This document shows positions 48,342 to 61,526 of a stretch of DNA of 64,000 nt, piece after piece. Origin of the DNA: Kingdonia uniflora (Eukaryota; Streptophyta; Magnoliopsida; Ranunculales; Circaeasteraceae); the NCBI GenBank assembly GCA_014058105.1, contig JACGCM010001161.1, forward strand, positions 2,232,001-2,296,000, given 5' to 3'. Within the stretch, counting starts at the first letter, position 1, and each line of letters opens with the position of its first letter. The notes below the pieces were generated by a model, which was not told the origin of the DNA, did no database searches, and saw only the letters and a list, made by a program, of their open reading frames with translations. Both the position numbers and the translations under genes were made by a program.

Positions 48342-49990
48342 ATGGTTACTTCCAGACGATCGGCTGCAGGGACCCAGCTCGAAGTTTCCATAGAACCGGG
48401 GCAACTCACAGAGTTACGGGCGAATCTCAACGCCGAGAGAGAGAAACGCCCCAAACTCAAACTTCAGTTAACAAAGGATCGGGAGCTCCGGGAAAAAGAG
48501 CTCGATATAGAATGACAAGCTCTTTTGACAGCGTTCAAACGGTATGAAGATCAGATGACCACAATGCAGACTGCCCCAGAGGCTTTGCAAAATACTTAAC
48601 ATGCACCTCCAGCCATAGGTTACGATCAACTTTCAGAGACCTCCCGCGTTTCTGTAAGGGAAAGATTGGGACCTCGGGAAGTTGTCAGTAAAACTATTTC
48701 CAGGAATCTACAACACATCCAGCTCTTACAGCGATTCAGCCAACACGTTATTACATTACAAAATAGCACATGGACCAACGGATTAAAGAGTTGATCAAAG
48801 CACAAGTTCTGGGTACTACCTGTGATGCCACAAAGTTACAAGGAAGTCCAATTGCCAAGGAACTATTCGATATGGAGATACTGAAAGGTTTCCATACTCC
48901 TAAAATTTGTAAATACAAAGGTACTGGCCTGAAAGAGCACATTCAACAATACCGTGATTCATTGGGGTTGTACTCCAATCTCAACCACATTCTCTACCGT
49001 CTGTTCGCCACAAGTTTGCAGGAGGAACCACTCCAATGGTTCCACTCTCTCCCTAAGGACTCCATCTACACATTCGATCAGCTGCAGAAGCAGTTCATCA
49101 AGATATATGCTCACAACAGAGACAAAGAGGAGAACTTGTATTCTCTTATCGGTCTTAAACAGTCGTATGGAGAGAAGCTCAATGATTTCTTGAAGAAATT
49201 ATTAGAGCTCGCGCGAAAAGTGGATAACCTCGATCAGAAAATGGCTGTTACTGCTTTCACCAATGCTCTCCGGCTCGACTGTAAGGCTAAAAAATACCTC
49301 TTCCTTAATAAACCTGTGACCTTGGAGGAGATGATCATCAAAGTCAACAGTTACGTTGACCTGGAGAGGATGATGTCCGAGCCACAAAAATTTACTAAAT
49401 TTATCCTCTCCACCAAAGGCCCATCTACAGATTAAACCAGTGAACCCAAGGAGGAACAGGGAGATCAGAAGCGCACCAAGGGCAACACTGGTTACCCTCG
49501 GAAAGGCGGTCCACCAAACAAACACATCCTCCCAAAACTGAACTTCTGAATCTCCACAATTTTTCTATTGCTATTAAAGGATCCACTCTGCCGTATCTCT
49601 CAACCGCTGGAACCAATCGATAGTCGACCATATTGCCTACATCATAAGGTAAATCATCATTCTACTTACAATTGCTATGCTTTACAGTGGTTGCTCGAGT
49701 ACATTTTTAAAGAGGGACGGATGCTCGAATATATTGTCGATCTGAAGTCGTACAAAGATGGCAGCTATAGGAAGCAACTCAAAGTTATTCAGGTCAATGA
49801 TCATGCTGAGGAGAAGCATTTTTACCATATACACCACAATAACGTGATCGAAATCAATCAGATCACCAGTTCTAACCGATCAAAATGCAAAAGACTATCA
49901 GAATGCTACGATCTTACACCTCAAGATAAAGAAGCCAAGCTTTTTTCCTTGTCGAGCAATCGCCGGCTCAGGATCTCCTTCGAAGATTGA
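48342..49990 (+). pseudogene. Tat-type gag (broken)
   Basis: The ATG at 48342 begins MVTSRRSAAGTQLEV and a Glu/Lys-rich stretch with two in-frame stops. After a frame change the capsid core runs 48770-49435 (FHTPKICKYKGTGLKEHI, PLQWFHSLPKDSIYTFDQL, LKQSYGEKLNDFLKK). A knuckle-like CLHHKVNHHSTYNC block follows near 49640-49680. Multiple lesions, so no functional Gag. Confidence 0.8.
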
Positions 49991-50003
49991 GATACTAGCC
50001 AAA

Positions 50004-50321
50004 ATGCTCAAGATTAAGAAGTTTGTCGTGCACACAATGATGATCGATACTGGAAGCAGTATTGAGATTCTTTTTCAGAGTATGATCGACCAGATGGGTT
50101 TGGCCGACCAAGTTATTCAGAGCGACACTGATATAAGTGGGTTTAATGGTTCCAGGGAAGAACAAGTAGGCAAGATCATCTTACCTATTACCGCAGGACC
50201 AGCCACCATTGACGTCGTGTTCTATGTCATTAATGCAAAATCTCGTTATCTCCGGATTATGGGCCGCTGCAGGATACACAACATGGAGGCAATCTCTTCC
50301 ACCTATCATCAAGAACTTTGA
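50004..50321 (+). pseudogene. Tat-type aspartic protease domain
   Basis: MMIDTGSSIEILF carries the catalytic DTGSS motif; GKIILPITAG and VVFYVINAKSRYLRIMGR match the following strands (usually YN-ILGR). Position between gag and RT is as expected. Catalytic residues are kept, but the frame ends in decay before RT. Confidence 0.8.
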
Positions 50322-50559
50322 TTCAAACACGATAATAGTATTTATGAGATCAGAGGTAGTCAAAAGCTCTCTCGAGCTTGTGAAAATACCGTATCTGGTA
50401 TCCTAGATTCTTCAGACATATTTATTGTATAACAATTACAGGAAGCCGATCGCCTCAACGATCAACCATCCACAGAGGAGCCCATAAAATATATCAACAT
50501 TGATAGACCTAGCTGAGGTACTTTCATTGGTACTAAGCTGGTTCAGCACTATTTTTTTT

Positions 50560-53500
50560 TTCATTCAGTTCCTGCAACTCAATTGAGAGGTTTTTGCATG
50601 GTCTTTCGAAGAAATGCCTGGGGTCGATCCAGCCATGGCCTATCACAAATTAGCTATCAATATTAACGCCGCAATGGTCAAACAGAACAACGACGACTTT
50701 TACCACATCTTCGAGATGAAGTTAACACCGAGATCGAGAAATTAATCAAAGTGGGATTCATTCGAAAAACCAAGTATCCAGACTAGATATCCAACATTGT
50801 CGGTGTCCCAAAGAAGAACAAAAAATTTCAAGTTTGCGTAGATTACACAGATCTGAAAAAATATACTCTAAAGGACAGTTTCCCTCTTCCCAACATTTAT
50901 CAGATCCTCGATTCCACAGCAGGCCATGACCTTCTATCTATAATGGACGCTGTTTAGGGGTATAATCAAATTCCACTTTTGGAAGAAGATCAAGAGAAGA
51001 CAACTTTTATCACTGAAAGAGGTCTTTATTATTTCAAAATCATGCCCTTCGGACTCAAGAATGCAGGTGCCACATATCAACGATTGATGGCTACTATGTT
51101 CAAAGCACACTTAGGGAAAGTCGTTAAAGTATGATGATCTCTTGTTCAAAAGTGTACAGTCAGAAAATCACATCTCAGATCTCAGCACTATATTCAACAT
51201 CCTTCAATCTTACAAGATGCGTCTTAACCCTGATAAATATCAATTTGGGGCACATTCTGGCCGCTTTCTAGGCCACCTCATCAGCAAGAAATGGATTGAG
51301 ACCAATGCAGATCAAATTCGGGCTCTCCTCGACATGCTCTCTCCAAAAACAACAAAAGTCGTTTAAAAACTTGCCAGCAAGATTGTCGCTATCAACCGTT
51401 TCATTTCTAAATCTTCAGACCGCTACCGTTGGCTATTCCTATTACTTTGCGGATGTACTAAATGAGGAAAAGTTCAACCAAATGCAGAGGTCACATGGAC
51501 ACCAGAATGCGAAGCAGCTTTTCAGGATCTCAAAATCTATTTGGAGAGGTCTCCCATAATGAACACCCCAGTAGATAATGAGGAACTAATTATCTACCTA
51601 GCAGTCACAGATATTTCCCTCAGCTCAGTTCTTATTTGCCTAGAAGGGAAAATGGAGAAACCAATCTTTTTCTTCAGCAAGACCCTCACACCAGCGGAAA
51701 TAAGGTACTCTAAAATGGATAAACTTCTTCTCACTCTTGTTTACACTTCACAGAAACTCAAGTACTACTTCCAAGATCATTAAGTCAAAGTCATGATGAA
51801 CTATCCACTTCGGGAAGTTCTATCTAAGAAAGAAAAATCAAGGAGAGTGCAATAGTGGTCAGTCAGTTTGGGAGAACATGATATCAAGTTCGAACAACGT
51901 CATTCTGAAAAGAGTCAGGCCATTTCCGATTACCTTACGAATTTTTCAATGGAAGATCTCGAGTGGGAGGAGCACGATCCTGACCTTACAGAAGAAATAC
52001 CCGAAGATCTACCCCTAACCCATTCGACGAGCGAGCGGAATTGATCGCTACATCAGGGTGGAGACTTCTCACAGATGGATCAGCAAGACCCGCAGAGTCA
52101 GGAATCGAGATCGTTTTGATTGCCCCTTCTAATGCCAGAACTGAGAAATCAATCCGCTTGAATTTTGAGGCCTCAAATAATATCACTGAGTATGAAGCTC
52201 TCATTCATGGACTCCACCTCGCTTTTGAGGTCGATGTCCCCAAATTCTCTGTTTTGACAGATTTACTACTCATCGTCCACCATTACTCAGAACAATACAA
52301 GAAGAATGGCAAGATGATCGAATACGCATCCCTCATTGTAGATAGAACGAGCAAGTTTGCGAAAGCAACTCTCGATTATCTTCTTCGAGGTGAAAATAGA
52401 CACGCCAATTCTTTGGCATATCAGCCGGGGTCTTGGGTACAGAAGCTCGATATCTCCAGATCGAAATCATTTTATCCCCCAGCTTTAATCGCATTTCTGT
52501 ATGCACGATCAACACTGGTGGCGATAAAGGGGAAGACGACGATTGGTGAAAGCCTTTCTTAGCCTACCTCGGTGTCGACAGCAATTGTAACGGGCCACTC
52601 CTGATAGATCCAAAAGAGTGTCGAACGCTGATCAACAACTCGAAGTGCTACACTAATCAAAATGGTGTCTTATATTACCTTTCTGTCATAGGGCCTTACC
52701 TCAAGTGCTTCTCTAAATCAAAAGCAGATGAATTGCTCTACAAATTTCATAAAGGGACTTGTGGCTCCCATGCTGCAGGTTGATTATTAGTAAACAGAGT
52801 TATCACTCAAGGAGTATTCTGATCTAGCATACGCAAGCAAGCAAAGGAGTACTCCCACAGATACGACACCTGCCAAAGACATGGACAAATGATACACGCC
52901 CCTGCGCTCAAACTCTATACAAGCATGGTTTTCTGGCCATTCGAAAGATTGGTACTTGATGTCATCGACGAATTCCCAAACTCTTCAGGTAACCGCCGTC
53001 ACCTACTCGTAGTATTTTACAAAATGGGTAGAAGTAGTTCCACTTTGTCGAACCAGAGATGAAGAGGTCATATCTTTTATCTGGAACCACATAATCACTC
53101 GGCTTGGATGCCCCCATTTAATTTGTATCGATAACGGTCCCCAATTTGTGGGAGAGAAAGCCGTAACCTCCTAAACTGCCATAATATCATCCACTCGCCA
53201 TCTAATCCTTACTATCCTCAAGGAAATGGCCAAGCTGAAATCACCAATAAAACCATCGTGGATGGACTCAAAAAATGGCTTTACTCACAAAAAAAAGAGA
53301 ATTGGGTTCGCGAGCTGCCTCATGTCTTATGGGCATATCATACCACTCCCTGACAATCAACTGGGTGTACCTCATTTCTCCTTGCTTATGGCACTGAGGC
53401 CGTCATTCCTTCTGAATATCATCACCCAGTTCGTGATCACGAGCTAACTGAGGAGGAAAATGAGTTCGAGTTGGCTTACAACCTTAATATGATAGATGAA

Positions 53501-53785
53501 ACTAAGGAATGCATCATCGCTAACCTAGGTCGATATCACCATATGCTTGCCATATTGTACAACAATCGAGTCAGGAGCCGTACCTTCCAAATTGAATATC
53601 TCGTCCTCAAAAAAATTCCTCAACATCGCAAAGAGCCTCACGCTAGAAAATTTATCGACAATTGGGAGGGTCCATTCATTATTACAGGTCTCTCAGGCCT
53701 GAGATCATATTATCTCATGACAGAAGAGGGAATCCCCATTTTAAATCCTTGGAACACTAGGCGACTGAAACGGTACTATCGTTAA
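50560..53785 (+). pseudogene. Tat-type pol: RT, RNase H, second RNase H, integrase
   Basis: [57 protein letters not shown] and a YDD catalytic site near 51130, with in-frame stops at about 50787 and 50956. Connected RNase H: IFFFSKTLTPAEIRYSKMDK (51541-51783). An additional RNase H follows (52041-52470: WRLLTDGSARPAESGIEIVL, NNITEYEALIHGLHLAF), a hallmark of Tat-lineage elements. Integrase: [39 protein letters not shown] and [16 protein letters not shown], with a C-terminal part ending at 53785. Stops and shifts make it inactive. Confidence 0.9.
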
Positions 53786-53945
53786 AGCGTCTTACTACTC
53801 CTTTTCCTTTCCTCGCTTTTGCTTTTTGTTTTTCAATTCCAAAAGTGAGATTTTCATCTCCATTTGAATATAAATTCTGAATTGATCAATGAAACTTCCA
53901 AGTTTTTCACAACATCTCTCTACTTACGTAGATTCACCCACATTC

Positions 53946-54790
53946 TATAGATTAAAGAATAGAGAATACTAGCTTTCAATCGATCTTATTCCAGTTAAAT
54001 CAAGGATAGCACTTGGTTTGGCTGACTTTACTATATATCTGCGATTGTTGCAAGTATAAAAACTTGTTTCATATCAAAGACTTTACCAAACATCAGATAA
54101 GGCAAAGATAATACTAGCCTTCATCTACTTCAACTTGTTTAGGTCATTATACCAGTTAGATCAATGATAATACTTGGTTTGGCTGACTCTACTAAATCTC
54201 TGCGATTGTAACAACTATAAAAACTTGTTTCATATCAAAGACTCTACCAAACATCAGATAGGGTAAAGATAATACTAGCCTTCATCTACTTTAACCTACT
54301 TTAACCAAGGTCATTATACTAGTTAGATCAAGGATAACACTTGGTTTGGCTAACTCTACTAAATCTCTGCGATTATAGCAAGTGTAGAAACTTATTTCAT
54401 ATCATATCAACGACTCTATCAGGCATAAGATAAGGCAAATGTAATACTAGCCTTCATCTCTTTCAATATGTCTGCAACATTTCTATAGTTCAATCAAGTT
54501 TCAACTTGATTTAACTCAACTCATCTCTGCGATTGGAACAAATGTAATAATTTGTTTTACATCAAAGACCCCACCAAACATGAGATAAGGCAAAGATAAT
54601 ATTAGCCTTTATCTCTTTTAATATGTTTGCAACATTTTTATAGTTCAATCAAGTTTCAACTTGGTTAAACTCAACCCATTTCAGCCATTGAAACAAATGT
54701 AAAAACTTGTTTTATATCAAAGACCTCACCATACATAAGATAAGGCAAATGTCATACTAGCTTTCATCTATTTTACTATGTCTACGACAG
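53946..54790. repeat. Tandem array of 145-172-bp units in the 3' region of the Tat-type element
   Basis: The phrase atactagccttcatcta and its variants recur at 53966, 54111, 54272, 54444, 54599 and 54754, at steps of 145, 161, 172, 155 and 155 bp. Each unit also has ctctgcgattg (or a degraded form) and cttgtttcatatcaaagac. The array sits between the pol stop and the antisense ORF, where Tat-group elements are known to carry variable repeats. Confidence 0.85.
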
Positions 54791-54874
54791 ATACTATTTA
54801 TTTTCAGGTCCTATTACAATGGATGTCTTTTCTGTTAATGGGATGTCAGCCATGTTTTACCTTTCAGCAGGAGG

Positions 54875-57800
54875 TCAAACAGAATTTAGTTCGCAAGTTA
54901 TAACAACTCTTCCCCTCTCTATCAGATCAGCAGGTCGAGGGCCTAAATTGGTTTCCATAAAAGCCATACAGTTGCCCCGATCTATTTCTACTTTACAAAC
55001 GCATCCCTTGTCAGACAGGTTCTTAAACCAGGTATTTCGTTCTAACTCAAGTTTTTTTATTTCCTCTAAAAATACGCAACGGTCGACTTTAATAGGTCTT
55101 CCCGTAATGCATGAGCTACAACAATCTTTGAAAAATGACATCTCACCTACTCAAGGCGTGACTCCAAACGCGAGTACAAATTTTTCTGATGTACCATTTC
55201 CCTGTTTGTCAAATCATCATAAAAATTTATATTTGCTCTACTTTTTTGTAATATCTAGTTGATTCAGTCTGAACAACGACCTCCAAATTTGCCACCTGAG
55301 TACGCAGTATCATAATTTATGCATTCAATTCTTCCTGGGCATAAGTGTCATTTAACAAATCGTCTTTCTTCTTCATCAGAGATTCGTTTTCCCTGATTTC
55401 CCCTTCTAAGACCTTCTCCTTGATAAGAACAACATCTAACTTGTGCTGACAATCCCTTAAGATCGCGTTTCCTCTCTGAGCATGCCCTTGAATATGAGAT
55501 ACATTACTCTCCAGCTCTCTAATTCGACCTGAGAGACTAACTACATCCCCTTGGACAAGAGGAGCCTTAACCTCATTTCAACTTCCCCTTGAGTGCTCTC
55601 AAGCCTCGGCTTTCTTAGCACGCGCGTTGGCTTGTGCTAGTTCGGTCTTCAATCGTGCCACCCTCTCATTTAATTTGTTATACCTCTGTTGTATTCCCCG
55701 AAACTCCATATCCTTGGCAGGTAGAGCTATATGCAAGTGTTCAGCCGTAGCTTCTGAAGCTGATAGATTTTCTTGAGCTACCCTCAGCTCGTTATCTTTT
55801 TCAACCATTTTTTGTTTTAGTCGCTCCAGCTCATTTCTACAATTCTAAAGATCATATCGAAATTGTCCCTCCGATCTTTCTAGAGCCTGAGTACGGTCTT
55901 GAGCTATTTCAGCCTGGTTACCCTTAACCATCAATGTGTCAACCTGACTTTGAAGCTTCGCGGCATGTTCTATTATCTCCGCTAGCTCTTTTAGCCCCTT
56001 ACCTATTTCGGCATCTTTCTCTTCGACCTTATGAGTGAGGTCAAAAACATCATGGGTTGCCTCCACAAGTTTAAAATGCACCTTTTCGTGTTGATCTTTT
56101 TTGTTCTCATTCGCCTCCCTCACCCTATCCAACTCCTCTACAAATTCCCGGTTATATTAGAGTACATCGTCCTCACACGAGTAAGCTGAATCTAATTCGA
56201 CCTGTACAATATAGAAATATTAATACAGTTCGATTCAAGACACCATCAATATGCATATGCGTATATATATATATATATATATATCATTTCTAAATTTGTG
56301 TATGATTTCTAACATCTGCGGTGTGCACCTACTTTTAGACTAAAAGGTCAGGGTACATTATCAGATAAGTGTTCCATGAGGTATATTGCGAAGTCTCAGG
56401 TACATGCTTTCGATATACTACTTTATACAAAGAGCGTTAAATTTTTCTATTCACTATATTAGTGTTATTTTCCTAAAGCTAATAGCAAAATTTTCGGTCA
56501 GCATCTACATCTTATTTACTTGGTAGCTTTGTGTCGATATAACATACAAGTCAAAAGACCTATTTCGATCTAACCAGCAGCTCTGCTTGCGAAGACAATA
56601 AGGCTGTAGAGGTTTATCTCTCCCTGGCAAGCCCGATCTCTAGATCTTTTATTATGAGACTCATTTCTCTAAGTGCCTACAAGAGGTTTATTAAAAAAGT
56701 CAACCTACATAAGTCTCCTCCATACACACAATCCAACAGTTTACAAATATTCATACAAAAGCACATTTCTACCCTACCTTCTCATTATCACCCTCTGGGA
56801 GTTCAGTGCCATCCCCTTGATTGTCAAACACTGTCTGACGGGAGAGACCATCAACGGCCCCCACCGCTACCTCTTCTACTTCTTTGTCATCTCCCTCCTC
56901 GAAATAGGTGTCTACCTTAATTTAATAGCATCCACCTCGTCCTTGGAATACCCCTTCGATATCAGGTGGCGCCCCAACCTTTTGTGCTCCGCCTCCACCT
57001 CTTCAAGGGTCACCCTGGCCTCCAATTGAAGATGTCCAATCGCCACTGTAGGAAAAGCCTTCAGGGCCTCCAACTTCTTTGCTTCCTTGAGAGCGTCCGC
57101 CTTTGATCGAGCTAACTTCTGTTCAAGCTCGATTATCCCCTTCTTCAGCTCAGATTTCTCTTCTTCAATTCCAATCCAAATGCCCCTCATCAAATGAGCA
57201 ACCTGCAAAACACAATTTGACCTCAGCGTGAGCTTGGAACGCAAAACATAAACATATTTCACATAGTAGAGCATAACGACTTAGCATCTTGCTCACATCC
57301 TCTTCACCGTGAAGAGCGGTCTGCTTAGCCCTTTCTTCCACTGCTTTAAGATCGTCCTTAGCAACAGATCGCTCTTCAGCGACTCTTTCCCCCGACCTCC
57401 CTGAAGGTTTGATTCTTCTCCTCTCTTTTTTCTGTCACCCTCACCACTTCTCGTGGTACCAGGGACTATCGGACACTTCAACATTTGTTTCTTCTAAAAT
57501 GTTCGAGATAATTTGCTCGACGTAATAGACTACAGCTGAACTGAATTGTTTATTCTAGGGGTCTTGGCCACATTGGTTCGGCCTTCCCTACCAGTTCTAA
57601 TCTTCTTCCCATCATCAATGCCCGCTATCAGCCTGGTCGATTGAGATTTTTGAACCTTTTTCAATTTACTCCCAATCCTTTTCTTCCTGCTAAGGTAGAG
57701 TCCTTTTAACAAAAACTCGAGCTCAACCTCTTCCTCCGCAACTTCGCCCAATACTGAATCTTTCCTCTACACTCGAGACTTCGGGCCTGCCATGTACAAC

Positions 57801-58620
57801 ATTTATTATTATCACCAAAAGATCATCAGTTCGTACGTATCAATATTATACTATATGCATTGTTATACTTACTTAATTTTACAGTTCTAAACAGAAGATC
57901 CAGATGTTCATCATCATCTCTCTGAAGGCAATTACCTTTTACCCATATTACGTTGTCATTCCAGGCTCGACCTGCTGAGTTAAGATCAAAGAAGTGACGC
58001 CAAGTTGCACTCGCGTTGAAATATGCCCCACCACTGGCCTTATAATTCTTTACCTCATAAAACTGTAATACGTCATCAGGGGTTATCCTCCTCACTTTTC
58101 CCTCATTTTCCCATTTTTCATTCAGATGGTCCTAAACAGTTATTACCTCCCACATATTCTCGTTCAATTAAACAGGACATACCCCAATCGTATTCATAAT
58201 CCCCTTCGCCAAATTTATAAGGGGAAGACCCAACCCGTACTCTAATTGAGAAGGGTAACATAAGAAACTCTATGACAGGTTACTCCAAACATTCCCATTA
58301 AAATATTCTAACGAGATCAATTCATCTATACCCCTATCTTATTTTTCCTCCTCCAAATCGGCCAACAAATAAAAATGCTCTTCCCCCGTAGCTACCGTAC
58401 ACCCCATAAACATCCTACCAGCGTATTCTACCCAGTTACCCCATTTCTCTCTTACGACAACTTTGGCTTGACAAAATTCTCTAAATGTATCTGAACCAGG
58501 GGGATATGCCACTAATTTACTAGGAAAACCTAAAAATTGCTCCAAACCAATTTTTACCTTACCATCAGACTCTACCATACGACCGGAGGTCGAAACCTCG
58601 TTAATTGGCGAATTATCCAT
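54875..58620 (-). pseudogene. Antisense ORF of the Tat-type element (coiled-coil protein, decayed)
   Basis: On the strand opposite to gag-pol: start MDNSPINEVSTSG at 58620, globular blocks KIGLEQFLGFPSKLVAY and WGNWVEYAGRMFMGC (58620-58339), YGLGLPLINLAKGIMNTIG and ITPDDVLQFYEVKNYKASGG and NSAGRAWNDNVIWVKGN (58240-57870). A Lys-rich linker follows (57751-57293), a probable intron (about 57292-57202, GTGAGC to TTTGCAG), then long coiled-coil runs (57201-56912, 56200-55270) and possibly a tail to 54875. Several in-frame stops, for example near 56155, 55845 and 55600. It resembles antisense ORFs known in Tat-lineage (Ogre/Retand-like) elements, which lie between pol and the 3' LTR. Function unknown; possibly nuclear or structural. 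Confidence 0.75.
56262..56284. repeat. (TA)n microsatellite
   Basis: About eleven TA repeats, in a break between coding parts of the antisense ORF, probably within an intron. Confidence 0.9.
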
Positions 58621-60204
58621 CTCAACTACAATTTTACAAGCAAAGATTGGTTCTACCCAAATACCTCACACGTTTGACCTACATACAAGTTCTGGTATCT
58701 ATCATTATTTTATACACATCGATCATTCTTTCAAAGATTCTGTCTATATGAAAAATATAATGGATTGCTATAAATAGTAATTTACTAGAATTTGCTTAAA
58801 CAGATTACGATTTGCAAAATAAACACAACACACGTCTCTACTATCCTTCAGTGTCAGAATGAGAATCCTCAGTAGCGCCAAGTCCTTCCCTCACAATGCT
58901 ACTTTACTGCCACCTATGAAATTCTGTGCCTGCAACTTTCTTCGATTGTTGGTCACCCCCAGATAAATCTTTGCCAAACCCTCTGTAATTTTTTTGTGCT
59001 TCTCTCTCAGTGCGAAAAACGTTGGTCACCCCCAGTTATTGGGCCTCGCGCTTCTCTCTCTACGTTTGAATGATGAAGATAAACTACTATTTATTCTTTT
59101 TCTCTCTAATGGCTGACAGTTATTGAGCCTCACACGACCCCTCCTCGATTTGGAACTGAGAGGTCCTTTCTACTATCCATGTCAGACGTCTTGTACCTTT
59201 TTAATAAACTTTCTTTCCATAATTACCCTTACCCTCATATTTTAATATATTTTGATCTCTTGTTACCATATCTTTCTCTGATCTTCTCACATTCATGATG
59301 ACTCACACTCCACGAAACCAGAGTTTTGCAGCTTTACATCAAAAATAAACCTAGAAGCTCTTGTATTTTTTATGTTCTTGTTTCTTATACTTATAGTACT
59401 AGTGACATCATTTTCAAAGCCAACAAAATTTTCCAACTTATTCAAAAATTTCTTATCAAAACAGTCTCAAATGATATTTGTAATTATAGAGGATCAGTTT
59501 GACTTCTAACTTTTTTGTTAAGCTCGTCAACCTTTACATTTATTTAGGATAACATTTTATATATAATTACATCTAAAAATAGCCTTGGTAACCTGGACAA
59601 CCACATCTGCCCAAATCTCCTCACTCGATCATCCCATCTTCAAATTCAATCTCTACCTCTGCGATCAATCCGATCATCTCTTCTCAATCTACAGGATCCA
59701 ACACCAATTCGCGAAAACATACTGTAATGGCGTGTTTTCCAGAAGGATAATCTTCAACAATACTTATTCATAAAGAGAAAGCAATAAGTTAGATAAAACA
59801 AGATTTTACGTGGAAAACTTAGTTAAGGCTGAAAAAAATCACGACCTCGAGGAGGATTTTTATGTAAAATTTAGTAAGATGCTAGTTATTATACGTTTTA
59901 GAGTGAAGGTAGGTGTTTGAGGTAAGAAAATAGTAAAAGATTGTGTGTTTTAGTATCTATTCTCTGTCTATATTTATAGTCATACATGCAGTTTTACAAA
60001 AAGATACAAAAAGAAAGAAATAGTCTCCTACCAGATTCCATTCTATTTTAATTGACTAGGATTTTTTGGATCCTAATCCCTCTATATGTACTGCCTTCTG
60101 CTCGAGTATTTTCTCATTGAATCCATCTGGTTCTAGGTGTTTCTGTTGTTGCTGTTCTTTCTCCACTTTGCATTTTTGATTTCCTCTCTTCTGTTGCCTG
60201 TCGT
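58621..60204. other. Upstream of the antisense ORF and LINE 5' region
   Basis: No gene. CT-rich sequence at 58900-59110 may be the leader of the antisense ORF, with ttggtcacccccag repeated at 58953 and 59024. No copy of the 47647 LTR was found here. Near 60065-60204 the sequence becomes the 5' UTR of the LINE that starts at 60205. Confidence 0.45.
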
Positions 60205-60933
60205 ATGGCTTCAACCAATCCCTCAAATCCTACCTTTGTGTCCTCCCTCAACCTGCCCGTCACCGACTTATCTACCATCTCTCTCACTTCAATTTCTTTG
60301 AAGTCACCGCAACTGACTACAACATTTGCAAGTATGGCTTCGGTGAACGCTTTGAGACCTATACTCAATGAATTCAATCCGAAAACAAGAGTCTCATTTA
60401 AGGATGGGGTCCCTGTGATCTCTTTCTCTCCCTCTGATCTGGCTCGTGCTTCTGCAGCTTTTAACACAACTTTGGTCATGAAGTTCCTAGTGGGGAGACC
60501 TAAGGCGGATGTGATTGAATCCAACATCAACTCCAATGTGGGTCTATTGGAGAAACCAACTGCTATTGCAGTCTTGGATTTTAAGCACATGATGGTGATG
60601 ATGAAATCAGAGAAGGATGTCACAAAAACACTTATTCGAGAGTCTAAGAAGATTAAAGGTTTCTTCTTCAAGTTATTCAGATGGTCTATACACTTTGATC
60701 CTCGCAAAGACTCCCCAATCACACCAGTTTGGATTCAGTTTCCTGGCTTGAAGTTGTGCTTCCAAAACAATGGCATCTTGAAACAATTAACTGGGTTAGT
60801 TGGTAAGTATTCAGATTACTCTCCATTATTCCTATCATTTTCTACAAATGTATATCAAGGTCCAAAACAGTTCAGATTTTTGAAAATGTGGCCTACACAT
60901 TCCACTTTTCTTAAATTGATAGAAGATAATTGG
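60205..60933 (+). pseudogene. L1-type LINE 5' part: DUF4283-type ORF1 joined to endonuclease end
   Basis: The ATG at 60205 opens a frame with the DUF4283 domain found at the N-terminus of plant LINE ORF1 proteins (SDLARASAAFNTTLVMKFLVG, EKDVTKTLIRESKKIKGFFF, LFRWSIHFDPRKDSP, PVWIQFPGLKLCF). After VGKYSDYSPLFLSF the text turns into the end of an endonuclease and its linker (FRFLKMWPTHSTF, LIEDNW). The zinc knuckle and most of the endonuclease are therefore missing: an internal deletion has fused ORF1 and ORF2. The frame is then cut by the solo LTR at 60934. The minus-strand frame over the same span is a shadow. Confidence 0.8.
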
Positions 60934-61495
60934 TGTCACGCCCCAAAATCCACTTTCTGATAATAGATCATAAAGCACATTCTAAGGCTTGACAAGTCGG
61001 GCATCCCACGGATGAAACCCCACAGATGTAATATATTTCTAAAGAAATTAACTACATCTACTTATCAAAGAAACGCAGCGGAAAATAACTCAATATAAAT
61101 TAAATGAATAAATGGATTAAAGTGAATAAAATCTCTACTAACTCTAAAAACGAGAATAAAACTACGACAATGAAATATGAAATAAATATCATAAATACCC
61201 TACGACAGCTCAGCGATTCAAAGAATCCCGAAAATGATCAACCAAGCCTCACTAAGCAAAAACCTACTGTGCTCGACTTCCTGAAAAATATAGCGCACAG
61301 GGCGTCAAGCAAGCACAATTATTACCGGTCACTGAACATGACAGACCGATCTATTATGCAAAAGTACTAGTGTGATATAATATTATATATATATATATAT
61401 ATATAAAAAATGATGCAATGCATTGAGGAAGTGAGGTTCAATTATTAATGTTGTTTTTAAGCGTCGGCGCCAACCAGTATTATAAATAATTATAG

Positions 61496-61526
<31 letters not shown>

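Noticed and set aside
54819..55262. 147-residue plus-strand frame after the tandem array
   Set aside because: No domain is seen, while the minus strand reads as charged and coiled-coil text continuous in style with the antisense ORF.
60114..60722. 202-residue minus-strand frame
   Set aside because: It is the exact shadow of the DUF4283 frame on the plus strand, which has the recognisable domain and the continuing LINE context.
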